DNA of 64,000 nucleotides, taken from CAMCXE01 sp036520615. GTDB lineage: Bacteria > Pseudomonadota > Gammaproteobacteria > Pseudomonadales > Cellvibrionaceae. The stretch is taken from the NCBI GenBank assembly GCA_036520615.1, contig DATDJI010000082.1, positions 12,138 to 76,137 on the forward strand. Direction: 5' to 3'. Under the pieces are notes generated by a model that saw nothing but the letters and a program-made list of their open reading frames with translations, ran no database searches and was not told where the DNA came from. The translations under genes and the position numbers were made by a program. This document shows, in pieces, positions 51,713 to 60,235 of the stretch. The number at the start of each line of letters is the position of its first letter. Position 1 is the stretch's first letter.

Positions 51713-52580
51713 AACCAATACCTTTTTTATTGTAAGCACCAAAATTTAGTGTACGGATACAACGCAACACGCCTAAATGTTTTGGGGTGTGAGGTGGAAA
51801 GTCATACGTGAGAATCTTGATCTAACCCACTGTCACCATCACAGTCTGAAATTCGACTGATCCAACGGGCTTTCAAAAACATATCTACGTATTGTCTGAC
51901 AAGGGGATAATAACGGGTTTATAAGAAAAATCTGTTAAAAGCAGCACTTCTTGCTTAAAAGTATGATTTTTAAGATCAGGTCGTTTTGACCACATCAATA
52001 CTTCATTTTCAGGCGCTTTTTGTGCAAAAAAGAAGCGCGAAGCTCGGTTAAATAAAAAAGCGTATAACTATTGCCGGCTTTGCGGCGGGTCATTTTGATC
52101 CCGAATGAACATACAATTTAGCGGCGCTAAAATTAGCTCCATTCGCGTAACTGCTTTAACAGCTGAACGGAAAATTGTTGATTATCTCGGGAGAGCAGCC
52201 TTAGCTGCGAACTTGTGTAGATTTACTTAGATTGTTTATTAATTTTTGCTCATGCATCTGATAAAAAAGTGCAGCTTTAACTCACTGATCATGATCTCAG
52301 CTTATTTGCATTAATTTTTCGCGTGAATATTTCGTGCGCTTGGAGCATAAGCAATTTAAGTGGTGTTGCCAGCATCAAAAAAGGTACTATTCCTTGCAAA
52401 CAGCGGTGTGTATTTTCCTCAGCGGGTGTAAATACACAGATATTTTTGTTGTGCTTGTCTAATGATAAACCTGTCGAATGCGCGAGGTTTTCTAAAGCTA
52501 ATAAAATGCTGACTGAAGATTATGGCTGTGTGTTTCGAATGCTTTCCCTTAAAATTTATTGAACCTAGGATGCAGGCTTG
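51713..52580. other. 868-bp intergenic region upstream of nhaD
   Basis: This divergent spacer holds the promoters of the cytochrome lipoprotein and nhaD genes. Inverted repeats seen: TTTAGC/GCTAAA at 52117-52131 and GTGTATTT/AAATACAC at 52408-52437, the latter about 145 bp before nhaD. A GCGCTT-rich imperfect hairpin lies near 52012-52037. No convincing protein gene was found. It could include an RNA regulator of nhaD, but no known riboswitch class was recognised. Confidence 0.45.
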
Positions 52581-53864
52581 ATGGTCTCGGCAATTATTTT
52601 TGTTTTTATTATTTCCTACGCGGCAATTGTATTTGAACATTCGCTAAAAATTAATAAATCAGCTTCTGCACTCGTCGGCGCAGGGCTTTTATGGACTATT
52701 TATGCAGTAATATTCGGTAATACCGAAACCGTAGCGCACGAGCTTGCAGAAACGATAGCCAGTACAGCGCAAATTGTATTTTTTCTTATGGGTGCGATGA
52801 CAATTGTTGAAGTGATCGACGCGCACGACGGATTTCACATAGTTACTAGCCGTATTAAAACCACAAAATTACCATCATTGATGATTCTTGTTGTGGCTGT
52901 GACATTCTTTTTAAGCGCCATTCTCGATAATCTTGCGACCGCTATTGTTATGGTGTCGCTGATGAAAAAGTTATTGGAGAGCCGTGATGATCGTCTGCTA
53001 TTTGCCGGCATGATTATTATTGCAGCTAACGGCGGTGGAGCTTGGTCACCGATTGGGGACGTTACAACTACGATGCTCTGGATCGGTGGCCAGATCACCC
53101 CGGTGAATATAATTTCTTCTTTAATTCTTCCCTCGCTCGTTAGTGTGTTGATTCCACTATGTGTAGTGGCTTTTTTACTGCGTGGCCGCACCGTAGAAGC
53201 GCCGGTGGCTGAGGCTCAACAGGATGATCATTTGGCTTCGACATGGGAGAGAAATCTAATATTTATATTGGGCCTAGGCGTATTAATCGCCGTGCCTATT
53301 TTTAAAACCATAACGCATTTACCGCCGTTTATGGGGGTGTTGTTGGGCCTTGGGATTCTTTGGTTGGCGGCTGATCTACTGCATAAAAATAAGGAAGACA
53401 GACAAAAATCGCAGTTGGCACTCGAACATGCCCTCACGCGTATTGATATGGCTTCAATTGTGTTTTTTATCGGGATTTTATTTGCCGTCGCCACACTTGA
53501 ACACACGCACGTTTTAGCCGCTTTAGCAGCATGGTTAGATGAGGCGGTAGGCAGGCAAGGCCTAATTGTGATGCTTATTGGTCTGGCCAGTGCGGTGGTA
53601 GACAATGTGCCGTTGGTGGCCGCTTCAATGGGGATGTACAGCCTTGATCAGTATCCTGCTGATAGCTTTTTGTGGGAATTTTTAGCTTATTGTGCAGGGA
53701 CCGGCGGATCTATTTTAGTCATTGGGTCGGCAGCGGGTGTGGCGGCTATGGGGTTAGAAAAAATCGATTTTATGTGGTACCTGCGCAAAATAAGCCTACT
53801 GGCATTAATTGGCTATTTCGCCGGTGCAGGGGTTTATTTGCTGCAATACAGTTTAATCCATTAA
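52581..53864 (+). CDS. nhaD: Na+/H+ antiporter NhaD
   Basis: This 427-residue inner-membrane transporter of the ion transporter superfamily has about 11-12 hydrophobic segments. Characteristic NhaD stretches are VEVIDAHDGFHIV, FFLSAILDNLATAIVMVSL, NGGGAWSPIGDVTTTMLWIGG and SAVVDNVPLVAASMGMYS, with the conserved Asp/Asn residues in the membrane. It exports Na+ or Li+ in exchange for protons, fitting a marine or saline host. The ATG at 52581 is preferred over the TTG one codon upstream. Its end converges with the MoxR operon. Confidence 0.92.
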   Translation: MVSAIIFVFIISYAAIVFEHSLKINKSASALVGAGLLWTIYAVIFGNTETVAHELAETIASTAQIVFFLMGAMTIVEVIDAHDGFHIVTSRIKTTKLPSLMILVVAVTFFLSAILDNLATAIVMVSLMKKLLESRDDRLLFAGMIIIAANGGGAWSPIGDVTTTMLWIGGQITPVNIISSLILPSLVSVLIPLCVVAFLLRGRTVEAPVAEAQQDDHLASTWERNLIFILGLGVLIAVPIFKTITHLPPFMGVLLGLGILWLAADLLHKNKEDRQKSQLALEHALTRIDMASIVFFIGILFAVATLEHTHVLAALAAWLDEAVGRQGLIVMLIGLASAVVDNVPLVAASMGMYSLDQYPADSFLWEFLAYCAGTGGSILVIGSAAGVAAMGLEKIDFMWYLRKISLLALIGYFAGAGVYLLQYSLIH

Positions 53865-53899
53865 TTAACAACAATATCCGCACACCGCCGGCATTGTTG

Positions 53900-54868
53900 T
53901 TAATTACGCGGCGCGGCGGTGTGTTGGACTATATCGCGTATGACTTCATCGGCGTTTAGTCCTTCAATCTCTGCATCGGCTGTAAGGCTTATACGATGGC
54001 GTAACACTGCAGGAGCGACAATTTTTACGTCCTGTGGGGTTACAAAATTACGTTCATTAATTAACGCATGCGCTCTGGCGGCGGCTTGAATACCCAAGCC
54101 CGCCCGGGGCCCTGCGCCGCGCTGTAAACCTTGCCATTGGCGAGTGGAGCGCACCAATTGGACTATGTAACTGAGCACCGCATCGTCGACGATTATTTGG
54201 CTGCAAACTTTTTGTAGGCTGGCGATGTGCGTAGGGGTTAAAAATGTGCGAATTGCCTCTAAGGGTGCGCTGGTTCTACCCATGGTTTTTACTAACAGCT
54301 CTTCGTGTTCTTGGCTGGGGTAATCAATGACGACTTTGAGCAGGAATCGATCCAGCTGCGCTTCTGGCAGCGGATAGGTGCCTTCCTGCTCAACAGGGTT
54401 TTGCGTGGCCAGCACCATAAAGGGGTTAGGTACGGCTAAAGATTCTCCTTCAATACTGACCTGGTGTTCTTCCATAACTTCCAATAATGCCGCTTGAGTT
54501 TTTGCCGGCGCTCGATTTATTTCATCGGCTAATAAAAGATGCGTAAACACCGGGCCTTTGCGCACCTCAAAGCTTTGGCTTTGCATGTTAAATAAAGCGT
54601 GGCCGGTTACATCGCTGGGCATTAAGTCCGGCGTGAATTGTATGCGGCGGAACTCACCGCCAAAACATTTGGCCAGTGCTCGCACCAGCAACGTTTTACC
54701 TAACCCGGGTACGCCTTCAAGCAGTACATGACCTCGCGCCAGTAGAGCGATTAATACCTGTTCGACCACTGCGTCCTGCCCCAGTACCACCTGAGTTATT
54801 TCCTGTTTTGTTTTGCTCACCAGCTCGTGAGCTTGGCTGAGCGTTGTTGAGTCAATGGATGCGCTCAT
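53900..54868 (-). CDS. MoxR-family AAA+ ATPase
   Basis: This 322-residue ATPase has Walker A GVPGLGKTLLVRAL, Walker B LLLADEINRAPAKTQAALLE, sensor and arginine-finger regions (ATQNPVEQEGTYPLPEAQLDRF) and the C-terminal lid with GAGPRAGLGIQAAARAHA. MoxR proteins act as chaperones for metal or protein-complex assembly, usually with DUF58/VWA partners. It is the last gene of a five-gene operon and overlaps the previous gene by four bases. The DUF58 gene that often follows is absent; nhaD converges 35 bp away. Confidence 0.92.
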   Translation of the reverse strand: MSASIDSTTLSQAHELVSKTKQEITQVVLGQDAVVEQVLIALLARGHVLLEGVPGLGKTLLVRALAKCFGGEFRRIQFTPDLMPSDVTGHALFNMQSQSFEVRKGPVFTHLLLADEINRAPAKTQAALLEVMEEHQVSIEGESLAVPNPFMVLATQNPVEQEGTYPLPEAQLDRFLLKVVIDYPSQEHEELLVKTMGRTSAPLEAIRTFLTPTHIASLQKVCSQIIVDDAVLSYIVQLVRSTRQWQGLQRGAGPRAGLGIQAAARAHALINERNFVTPQDVKIVAPAVLRHRISLTADAEIEGLNADEVIRDIVQHTAAPRN

Positions 54869-56160
54869 AGATGACTCCTAAGTTGCTGTAGGGCGAAGAT
54901 GATGTCAGTAATGCATTGAGCCTGGTACTGCTCTATTGGCCTAAACAGAGCTTGATGTATCTGCGGTGCGCTAAGTCCCGTGAGGTGTTCGAGTTTTACC
55001 AATTGCTCGTCGGCGGTGAAGCGAAGAAAGCCAGGTACACGCCGCGTTGCGCGCTGTAGGCAGTCTTGGCGCTGAGCGCGGATCTGCTCACTTATTAGTG
55101 GTGCGCGCCAGAGATAATTAGCCCAGGCTTTAAAGTGATCTAAAAATGCTCGCCGTTGTGTAGGTGTGACGATTAGTGCTTCGCCAAAACGCACATTGGC
55201 GTGCCACAGCCACGCGAGTAAAGCAAAAACACTGGCGAGCACTGCTTCAGGTGCAAGTGCCCAGAGCCGATGCCATAGATTCGGAGCATTCAGGTTTAGA
55301 AACCAGGCGATTGTCTGTCCCGAGCCTATGGTATTTTTTAAAAAATAGCCGTGGTCGCCGCAGCCTATGCGAGTATTTTCCCAAGCAGAGAGATTGTTTA
55401 AAAATGTGATCCGCCCTTGCCCAAGCTTAAAAGCTGCGGCGGGCACAGCGCTCATATTGGCGGGCAACCAAACAGCGGTTGGCCGTTCGTCCCCTAAAAC
55501 AATTCCTCGGCCAGGGCCTAGATCAACCAATGCGGGCTCTTTGTCGGGTAGGGGAATTAATAGCGTTTCGCGGCTGAAATAACAGTTTGCAATCGGCTTG
55601 CTGGCGAGTTTTTGAACGTAGTTGGCAGGTTTATTCGGTGCTTGTGCAGCTTCGCTAGCAGCCTGCACAGTTTCGCTCGCTGCGCCTAGGGCATTTGCAT
55701 CGACGGTATCTGGCTTGTCGCTCAATTCAAGAGCGAGATCCTCCAGCATGGAATCCGTAGGGATTCGATCGATATCGATAAAGGGGTTGCCTACGTGATA
55801 AATCAGCTGCCCGCCCTGTTCAACCCAACTCCAAATATTATCGGTTTCTTCCTGCGTGAAACTGCCGTAGGCATTGGCCAGAATAAGTGTATCACCGGGG
55901 CCAACGGATTGACCTTGCCAGGAGAATCTACCGGACTGCAGCGTTTGCAGTGCCTGATGGCTGCGCCAAGTGACATGAGTTTTGTCGGTTAAATACAATT
56001 GGGCGGCAAGATATGGGTTTGAACGCGCGGCTTTAGAGAATCCCTGGTCGACCTCGAGGTATTCACGGGTAAACGCAATGAAATAGCCCGCCAGTAATAG
56101 CAGAAACACCAGCACAAAGAGCAGCGGCGCGCGGCGGTTAGCGGGAATTCTGCTAAACAC
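54865..56160 (-). CDS. DUF4350 membrane protein
   Basis: This 431-residue protein has an N-terminal membrane segment (about 11-29), a large extracytoplasmic DUF4350 domain (TLILANAYGSFTQEETDNIWSW, GQLIYHVGNPFIDIDRIPTD), a second membrane segment near 300-320 and a cytoplasmic tail. DUF4350 has a glutamine-amidotransferase-like fold without evident catalytic residues. It is found constantly in RDD/SpoIIM/MoxR operons. An alanine-rich insert (GAASETVQAASEAAQAPN) is low in complexity. Confidence 0.85.
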   Translation of the reverse strand: MFSRIPANRRAPLLFVLVFLLLLAGYFIAFTREYLEVDQGFSKAARSNPYLAAQLYLTDKTHVTWRSHQALQTLQSGRFSWQGQSVGPGDTLILANAYGSFTQEETDNIWSWVEQGGQLIYHVGNPFIDIDRIPTDSMLEDLALELSDKPDTVDANALGAASETVQAASEAAQAPNKPANYVQKLASKPIANCYFSRETLLIPLPDKEPALVDLGPGRGIVLGDERPTAVWLPANMSAVPAAAFKLGQGRITFLNNLSAWENTRIGCGDHGYFLKNTIGSGQTIAWFLNLNAPNLWHRLWALAPEAVLASVFALLAWLWHANVRFGEALIVTPTQRRAFLDHFKAWANYLWRAPLISEQIRAQRQDCLQRATRRVPGFLRFTADEQLVKLEHLTGLSAPQIHQALFRPIEQYQAQCITDIIFALQQLRSHL

Positions 56161-57739
56161 GCTTAGTTACACCGGGCTGCCAAAGTACTCTCCAGCCTAA
56201 GCAAAGCTCTTCGGCCAGGGCTAAGGCGGGCAGCTGGTGACCGTAGGCGAGGTTCTGCCAGTGTGAGGTTAGTCGGCGTAGATACTCCAATGCCTGCGGT
56301 GACAAGTGCAGCGCACCGTTTGAGGCTTGCGCAAGGCAGTCTTCTTCAGTAAAGCTGGCTTTAAGTTCCAAGCCTTGTTGAAGCAGGGCCACTAACGTTG
56401 CGCGGTAAAGTAGGGCAAGGCCCTGCCGAAACTCTCCCGCCTGGCAATGCATGAGCGCCACAGCAACGACATCATCCGGCAGGCTCGCCGGGCGTAGATC
56501 TAAGCCAAACGCGTGTAATGGCGTAGGGGCTGTGGTGCTTCGAAGTTTTGCTTCGCCGAAGCGATTGACCAGCTTGCGATAGTTCAGCGCGAGCCAGAAA
56601 ATTAAGCTTAACGCCAGTGCCCACAGCAGCGCTTCCAGCACTTGAGCCGCAACGGCGATAACCTCTTCCCAAAACTGCCTATCGGCGGGTTTTTGCTCAG
56701 GTAAGTGCCAGGGCCAGCGCCACTGGTGTTTTAACTGCATGTGTTTTTGATGAAATTCGTCACCGGCCAAAATCGCTTGAATCTGTAATTGTTCGGCAGG
56801 AACTCGAGCGTTAAGTATTTGCGGTGGGCTAAGTTCAGTAAATAGCACCATTGGGTCTGCCAACGTGTTAAGTGCCTTGCCGATGTCTTGTTGCGCCGAG
56901 TTTTGTGGCGGTACTTCTTCCTGTTCCGCCGCTGCAGCCGCAGGCGCACAAATGCTCGAAAACCCCAGCCACAATCCGAAAATTAACAGCACTAGAGTAT
57001 TGCCAAGACGCTTGGCGAGAGCTTTGAAACTGATGTCGATATCCCAAGCTTCCAGCCAGATGCGGCGATTTAAATAAAGTGCAAAACCGGTCGCTACAAA
57101 AAAAGGCGCTACCAGCGCGCTCACTAGGATATACACCGCGTTATAAGCTGCGATAACTGCGCCGTTATTCATAAGCTGGCCGATATCAGTGGCTGTACCG
57201 TGTAATTCCCTGGGGATAAGCGCATAAGTGACAAGGCAAATCGAGAGCACTAAAAACCCTTCTATATGCATTATGAGCACGGCGACCTTAGCCGCCACCG
57301 AAGCGTTGTCACTGTCCAAATGGCGCAAACGTAGGCTTCGTGCCTTGCCGGTTTGACCCTCCAATACTGCTAATGCGCAGTTGTAGGCTCGCCACGGGCT
57401 GAACCTTCTCCATAGCACGCTTGCTAGCCAATCGTCGGCTAATAAACGACGAGCTGAAGAAAGTACTTGGTGCGTGCTAGGTGTGCTGCCGAAAATCGCC
57501 TGGCTAAGAAAATGCAGTAAAAACCGCTCCCATAAGGGTTTGCCAAGCCAATACAGCAGCAATGACAGCGGGCCATAGCGAGCGGGCAACACCCAGCTTA
57601 ATAGCAACCAAGGTGCAGCCAATACTAGCCAAATTTTCATCATCGGCCACCACCAGTGGCGTCCCATTTGGATGCCTAGATCGCAAGCCTCCCAAGGTGT
57701 GCGCGGGCGAATTTCAACGGCGCGGTGTTCAAGATCCAC
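56153..57739 (-). CDS. DUF4129 multi-pass membrane protein
   Basis: This 528-residue protein has hydrophobic segments around 35-55, 140-175, 200-220, 240-260 and 365-390, and a C-terminal cytoplasmic DUF4129 domain (HCQAGEFRQGLALLYRATLV, then LKASFTEEDCLAQ). Its gene overlaps both neighbours (8 and 11 bases). It is a membrane component of the MoxR operon; biochemical role unknown. Confidence 0.83.
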   Translation of the reverse strand: MDLEHRAVEIRPRTPWEACDLGIQMGRHWWWPMMKIWLVLAAPWLLLSWVLPARYGPLSLLLYWLGKPLWERFLLHFLSQAIFGSTPSTHQVLSSARRLLADDWLASVLWRRFSPWRAYNCALAVLEGQTGKARSLRLRHLDSDNASVAAKVAVLIMHIEGFLVLSICLVTYALIPRELHGTATDIGQLMNNGAVIAAYNAVYILVSALVAPFFVATGFALYLNRRIWLEAWDIDISFKALAKRLGNTLVLLIFGLWLGFSSICAPAAAAAEQEEVPPQNSAQQDIGKALNTLADPMVLFTELSPPQILNARVPAEQLQIQAILAGDEFHQKHMQLKHQWRWPWHLPEQKPADRQFWEEVIAVAAQVLEALLWALALSLIFWLALNYRKLVNRFGEAKLRSTTAPTPLHAFGLDLRPASLPDDVVAVALMHCQAGEFRQGLALLYRATLVALLQQGLELKASFTEEDCLAQASNGALHLSPQALEYLRRLTSHWQNLAYGHQLPALALAEELCLGWRVLWQPGVTKRV

Positions 57740-58694
57740 GGCGTCGTCCCGCCAATAGTAGATAGGTGCCTACAACACACCACAAAATCGCCCCCAGACT
57801 GTATTTCTGCCAGGCTGCCAACAGATTATTAGACGACCAAAATGCCTCTATGAACGCGGCCACCACCAACATCAAGCCTGCACCCATGGCAAGTTCAATG
57901 GCCTTGCCGCCTGCATCGCGCAGCGCATCAAGCCTGCGCTTACGCCCTGGCGCCACCAGTGCTAGGCCAAGCTTTAAGCCTGCGATGCCTGCGATGATGA
58001 TGGCGGTTAATTCAAAACTGCCATGGCCGATGACAAAGGTAAAAAATGTTTGCTGGTAGCCAAGGTGCGTTAAATGCGCCGCCGCTCCACCGAGGATAAA
58101 GCCGTTGTACAGCACCAGCAGCAGGCTACCCACACCGAATAACAAACCGCTAGCACAAGTGCGAAAAGCCACGCCGATATTGTTGCGAATATAAAACCCG
58201 AACATTTCCCAATTCGTGCCGGAATCGCGAGCCTCTCCTACGGTGATGTTATCCGGCCGGTACATAGTCTCTAAATGCTGCACCGATTGCGGCGACATAA
58301 GGCTATAGATTAGATCCGGCTGGTAATGCAGCGCCCAGGCAAGTGTGATTGCAGGTAAGTAAAACACTGCGCTCACCAATACGAAAAGCCGCGCCTCGCG
58401 GCGTACCGCATTGGGAAACCCGCTAATTACAAAACGCCAAAACGACTGTGCAAAACGCGTCTGCCGACGGTACAAGCATCGTTGGCCGCGCACGACTAAA
58501 TCGCCCAGGTAGGTCTCTAAATGGCTACTGTAACCACGCTGTTCACAAAGAGCATGAGCCTGACATATTTGACGATACTGCTGAGCAAATTGAGCTGTGG
58601 GAACGGCTTTTACCGATGCTTCCAAAAGCGCAAGCTCTGCCGAAAACCCATGCCACAAAGCTTCACCGCGCCGTTCAAATTCCGTCTGCTTCAT
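57729..58694 (-). CDS. SpoIIM-family membrane protein
   Basis: This 321-residue protein with a helical N-terminus and four to five membrane segments carries the SpoIIM (stage II sporulation M) motifs NNIGVAFRTCASGLLFGVGS, YNGFILGGAAAHLTHLGYQ and VIGHGSFELTAIIIAGIAGL. In non-sporulating bacteria these proteins accompany RDD and MoxR genes and may sense or shape membrane. It overlaps the RDD gene by four bases. Confidence 0.88.
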   Translation of the reverse strand: MKQTEFERRGEALWHGFSAELALLEASVKAVPTAQFAQQYRQICQAHALCEQRGYSSHLETYLGDLVVRGQRCLYRRQTRFAQSFWRFVISGFPNAVRREARLFVLVSAVFYLPAITLAWALHYQPDLIYSLMSPQSVQHLETMYRPDNITVGEARDSGTNWEMFGFYIRNNIGVAFRTCASGLLFGVGSLLLVLYNGFILGGAAAHLTHLGYQQTFFTFVIGHGSFELTAIIIAGIAGLKLGLALVAPGRKRRLDALRDAGGKAIELAMGAGLMLVVAAFIEAFWSSNNLLAAWQKYSLGAILWCVVGTYLLLAGRRRGS

Positions 58695-59410
58695 AGGGAT
58701 TGGCGCTGTGCAGGTATATTTAAAGGTGTACCTGCGATTTGATTAGCCATCTGTTTTAACGTGAGCAATGCAGGTTGATCATCGGCAGTTGCTAGCAGCA
58801 CGGGCGCAAGGATATTGGCGAGTTCGGTTTGCCGGGCGAGGCTTAGAGTAGAGCAGCGCTCAGCAAAACTGAGTACAGCGCGCTGTTCCACAAGGCTCAA
58901 TCCAGCAAGCAGCGCGCGCTTGCCTACAGATGCATCCAGGCTAGATAGACTATCGCGCTTTCGGGTGTAGATAACCAGCGTACCTGCGGCTATATCGCCA
59001 AGGCGTTTACTTGAAGGGTGGCAGATGCTAACCACAACGCCTAAGCAATAGAACAGCGGCAGAAAATCCACGACCATTAATAAATTGCGCAATAGCGAGC
59101 TGCTAAAGCTCACCGGGCTGCCATCATCGTGCACTACTTGCAGCTGCATGATTTTTTTACCTGGCGTGGCTCCTTGGTTAAAAACATCAAATAACACCGG
59201 ATAAAACCACTCCTGCGCAAACACAATGAGCAACATTAATCCGCCGCCAAGTTTACCGGCATAGGCCAGCACAGAGGACACAGCGGCAATAACGATCAGG
59301 CGGATCGACCCATCAATCGCATAGGCGATCGAGCGCGGGCAGATGCTCGCAATGCTAATGGGTAAGCGCACGCCCTCCGGTGTTTCAATATGGGACTTGG
59401 TATCTAACAT
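58691..59410 (-). CDS. RDD-family membrane protein
   Basis: This 239-residue protein, first gene of the operon, has three membrane segments and the RDD signature RSIAYAIDGSIRLIVIAAVSS, followed by FNQGATPGKKIMQLQVVHDDG and KRLGDIAAGTLVIYTRK. The ATG at 59410 has AGGA five bases upstream; another ATG two codons earlier lacks spacing. RDD proteins may transport solutes or ions; the role in this operon is unknown. Confidence 0.87.
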   Translation of the reverse strand: MLDTKSHIETPEGVRLPISIASICPRSIAYAIDGSIRLIVIAAVSSVLAYAGKLGGGLMLLIVFAQEWFYPVLFDVFNQGATPGKKIMQLQVVHDDGSPVSFSSSLLRNLLMVVDFLPLFYCLGVVVSICHPSSKRLGDIAAGTLVIYTRKRDSLSSLDASVGKRALLAGLSLVEQRAVLSFAERCSTLSLARQTELANILAPVLLATADDQPALLTLKQMANQIAGTPLNIPAQRQSL

Positions 59411-59528
59411 GTGCATCCTAATAATCTTAGTAATCCTGCCGTGTTCCTAATCCTAGCCCAACTGCGGTCTGTTAAATCCGCCTAAAAATCATCAATAAGT
59501 TAAATAATCGTAGCTTCTAATGTTGTGT

Positions 59529-59549
59529 GCATCATTAGCTAAATGATGC
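59529..59549. repeat. Perfect hairpin in the RDD / PilZ divergent spacer
   Basis: 8-bp arms GCATCATT/AATGATGC with loop AGCTA. It lies about 120 bp upstream of the RDD start and 150 bp upstream of the PilZ start. It is a possible operator; no T-run follows. The rest of the 59411-59702 spacer shows nothing recognisable. Confidence 0.45.
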
Positions 59550-59702
59550 AGCGATGGCTTCAAGGTGACACCGCTTAGCCGTCCATCGTAAAGCATGCGG
59601 GCGGCCAAGCAACTTCATTAGTAGGGTTAAGTTTTCGATTTGCCAATCCGCGCCTACACTTAACGAATCCAGTAACAAAAACCAGGCCTGAAGAGGTACA
59701 TC

Positions 59703-60086
59703 ATGGAAACATCAAGCGAGCGCCGCCATTTTACGCGCGTAGGTTTTGCGGCGGGGGCCGAGTTGATACAAGAAGGTAATCTTGTACATGCTGATTTAAT
59801 CGATATCTCCTTAAACGGAATATTAGTGCGCACGCCAGAGCAATACGAATTTCGCACCGATATTCCCTGCAGCGTGCAAATTCACTTATCCGATGACACC
59901 GTTATTCAAATGCAGGTAGCCCTTGTGCACTCAGGTAGTCAATGCTTGGGTTTTCACTGCACAAGTATTGATATGGACAGCATTATTCATCTTCGCCGTT
60001 TAATTGAAATTAATCTAAACGACCCATCGGCGGCTGAGCGCGTGCTTGCGGAATTAGTGCGCCAAGAAAAATATCCGTACGAATAA
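59703..60086 (+). CDS. PilZ-domain c-di-GMP effector
   Basis: This 127-residue single-domain PilZ protein has the c-di-GMP-binding motifs ERRHFTR (R-x3-R) near the start and DISLNGILV (D-x-S-x2-G) near residue 40. A helical C-terminus (SIIHLRRLIEINL, AERVLAELVRQE) is typical of stand-alone PilZ adaptors. GAAGAGG precedes the ATG. Its output partner is unknown. Confidence 0.9.
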   Translation: METSSERRHFTRVGFAAGAELIQEGNLVHADLIDISLNGILVRTPEQYEFRTDIPCSVQIHLSDDTVIQMQVALVHSGSQCLGFHCTSIDMDSIIHLRRLIEINLNDPSAAERVLAELVRQEKYPYE

Positions 60087-60180
60087 ATTACTGCGTTACA
60101 GCCCGCAGTCAACTTAGGTAATTTTTGCCGGGTGTATTTAATTAAGGTTTTGAGGCTGGTTTATCGAGTCATCAGACGTA

Positions 60181-60218
60181 AAAAAGCCCGGGGCTGCTTG
60201 CGCAAACCCGGGCTTTTC
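60181..60218 (-). terminator. Intrinsic terminator of the cytochrome-CE15 gene
   Basis: Perfect 11-bp stem AAAAGCCCGGG/CCCGGGCTTTT (60182-60192 with 60207-60217), A/T-flanked on both sides. It lies 18 bp after the CE15 stop; it may also serve the PilZ gene from the other side. Confidence 0.88.
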
Positions 60219-60235
60219 TAGTTAGCGTGGAAGGC

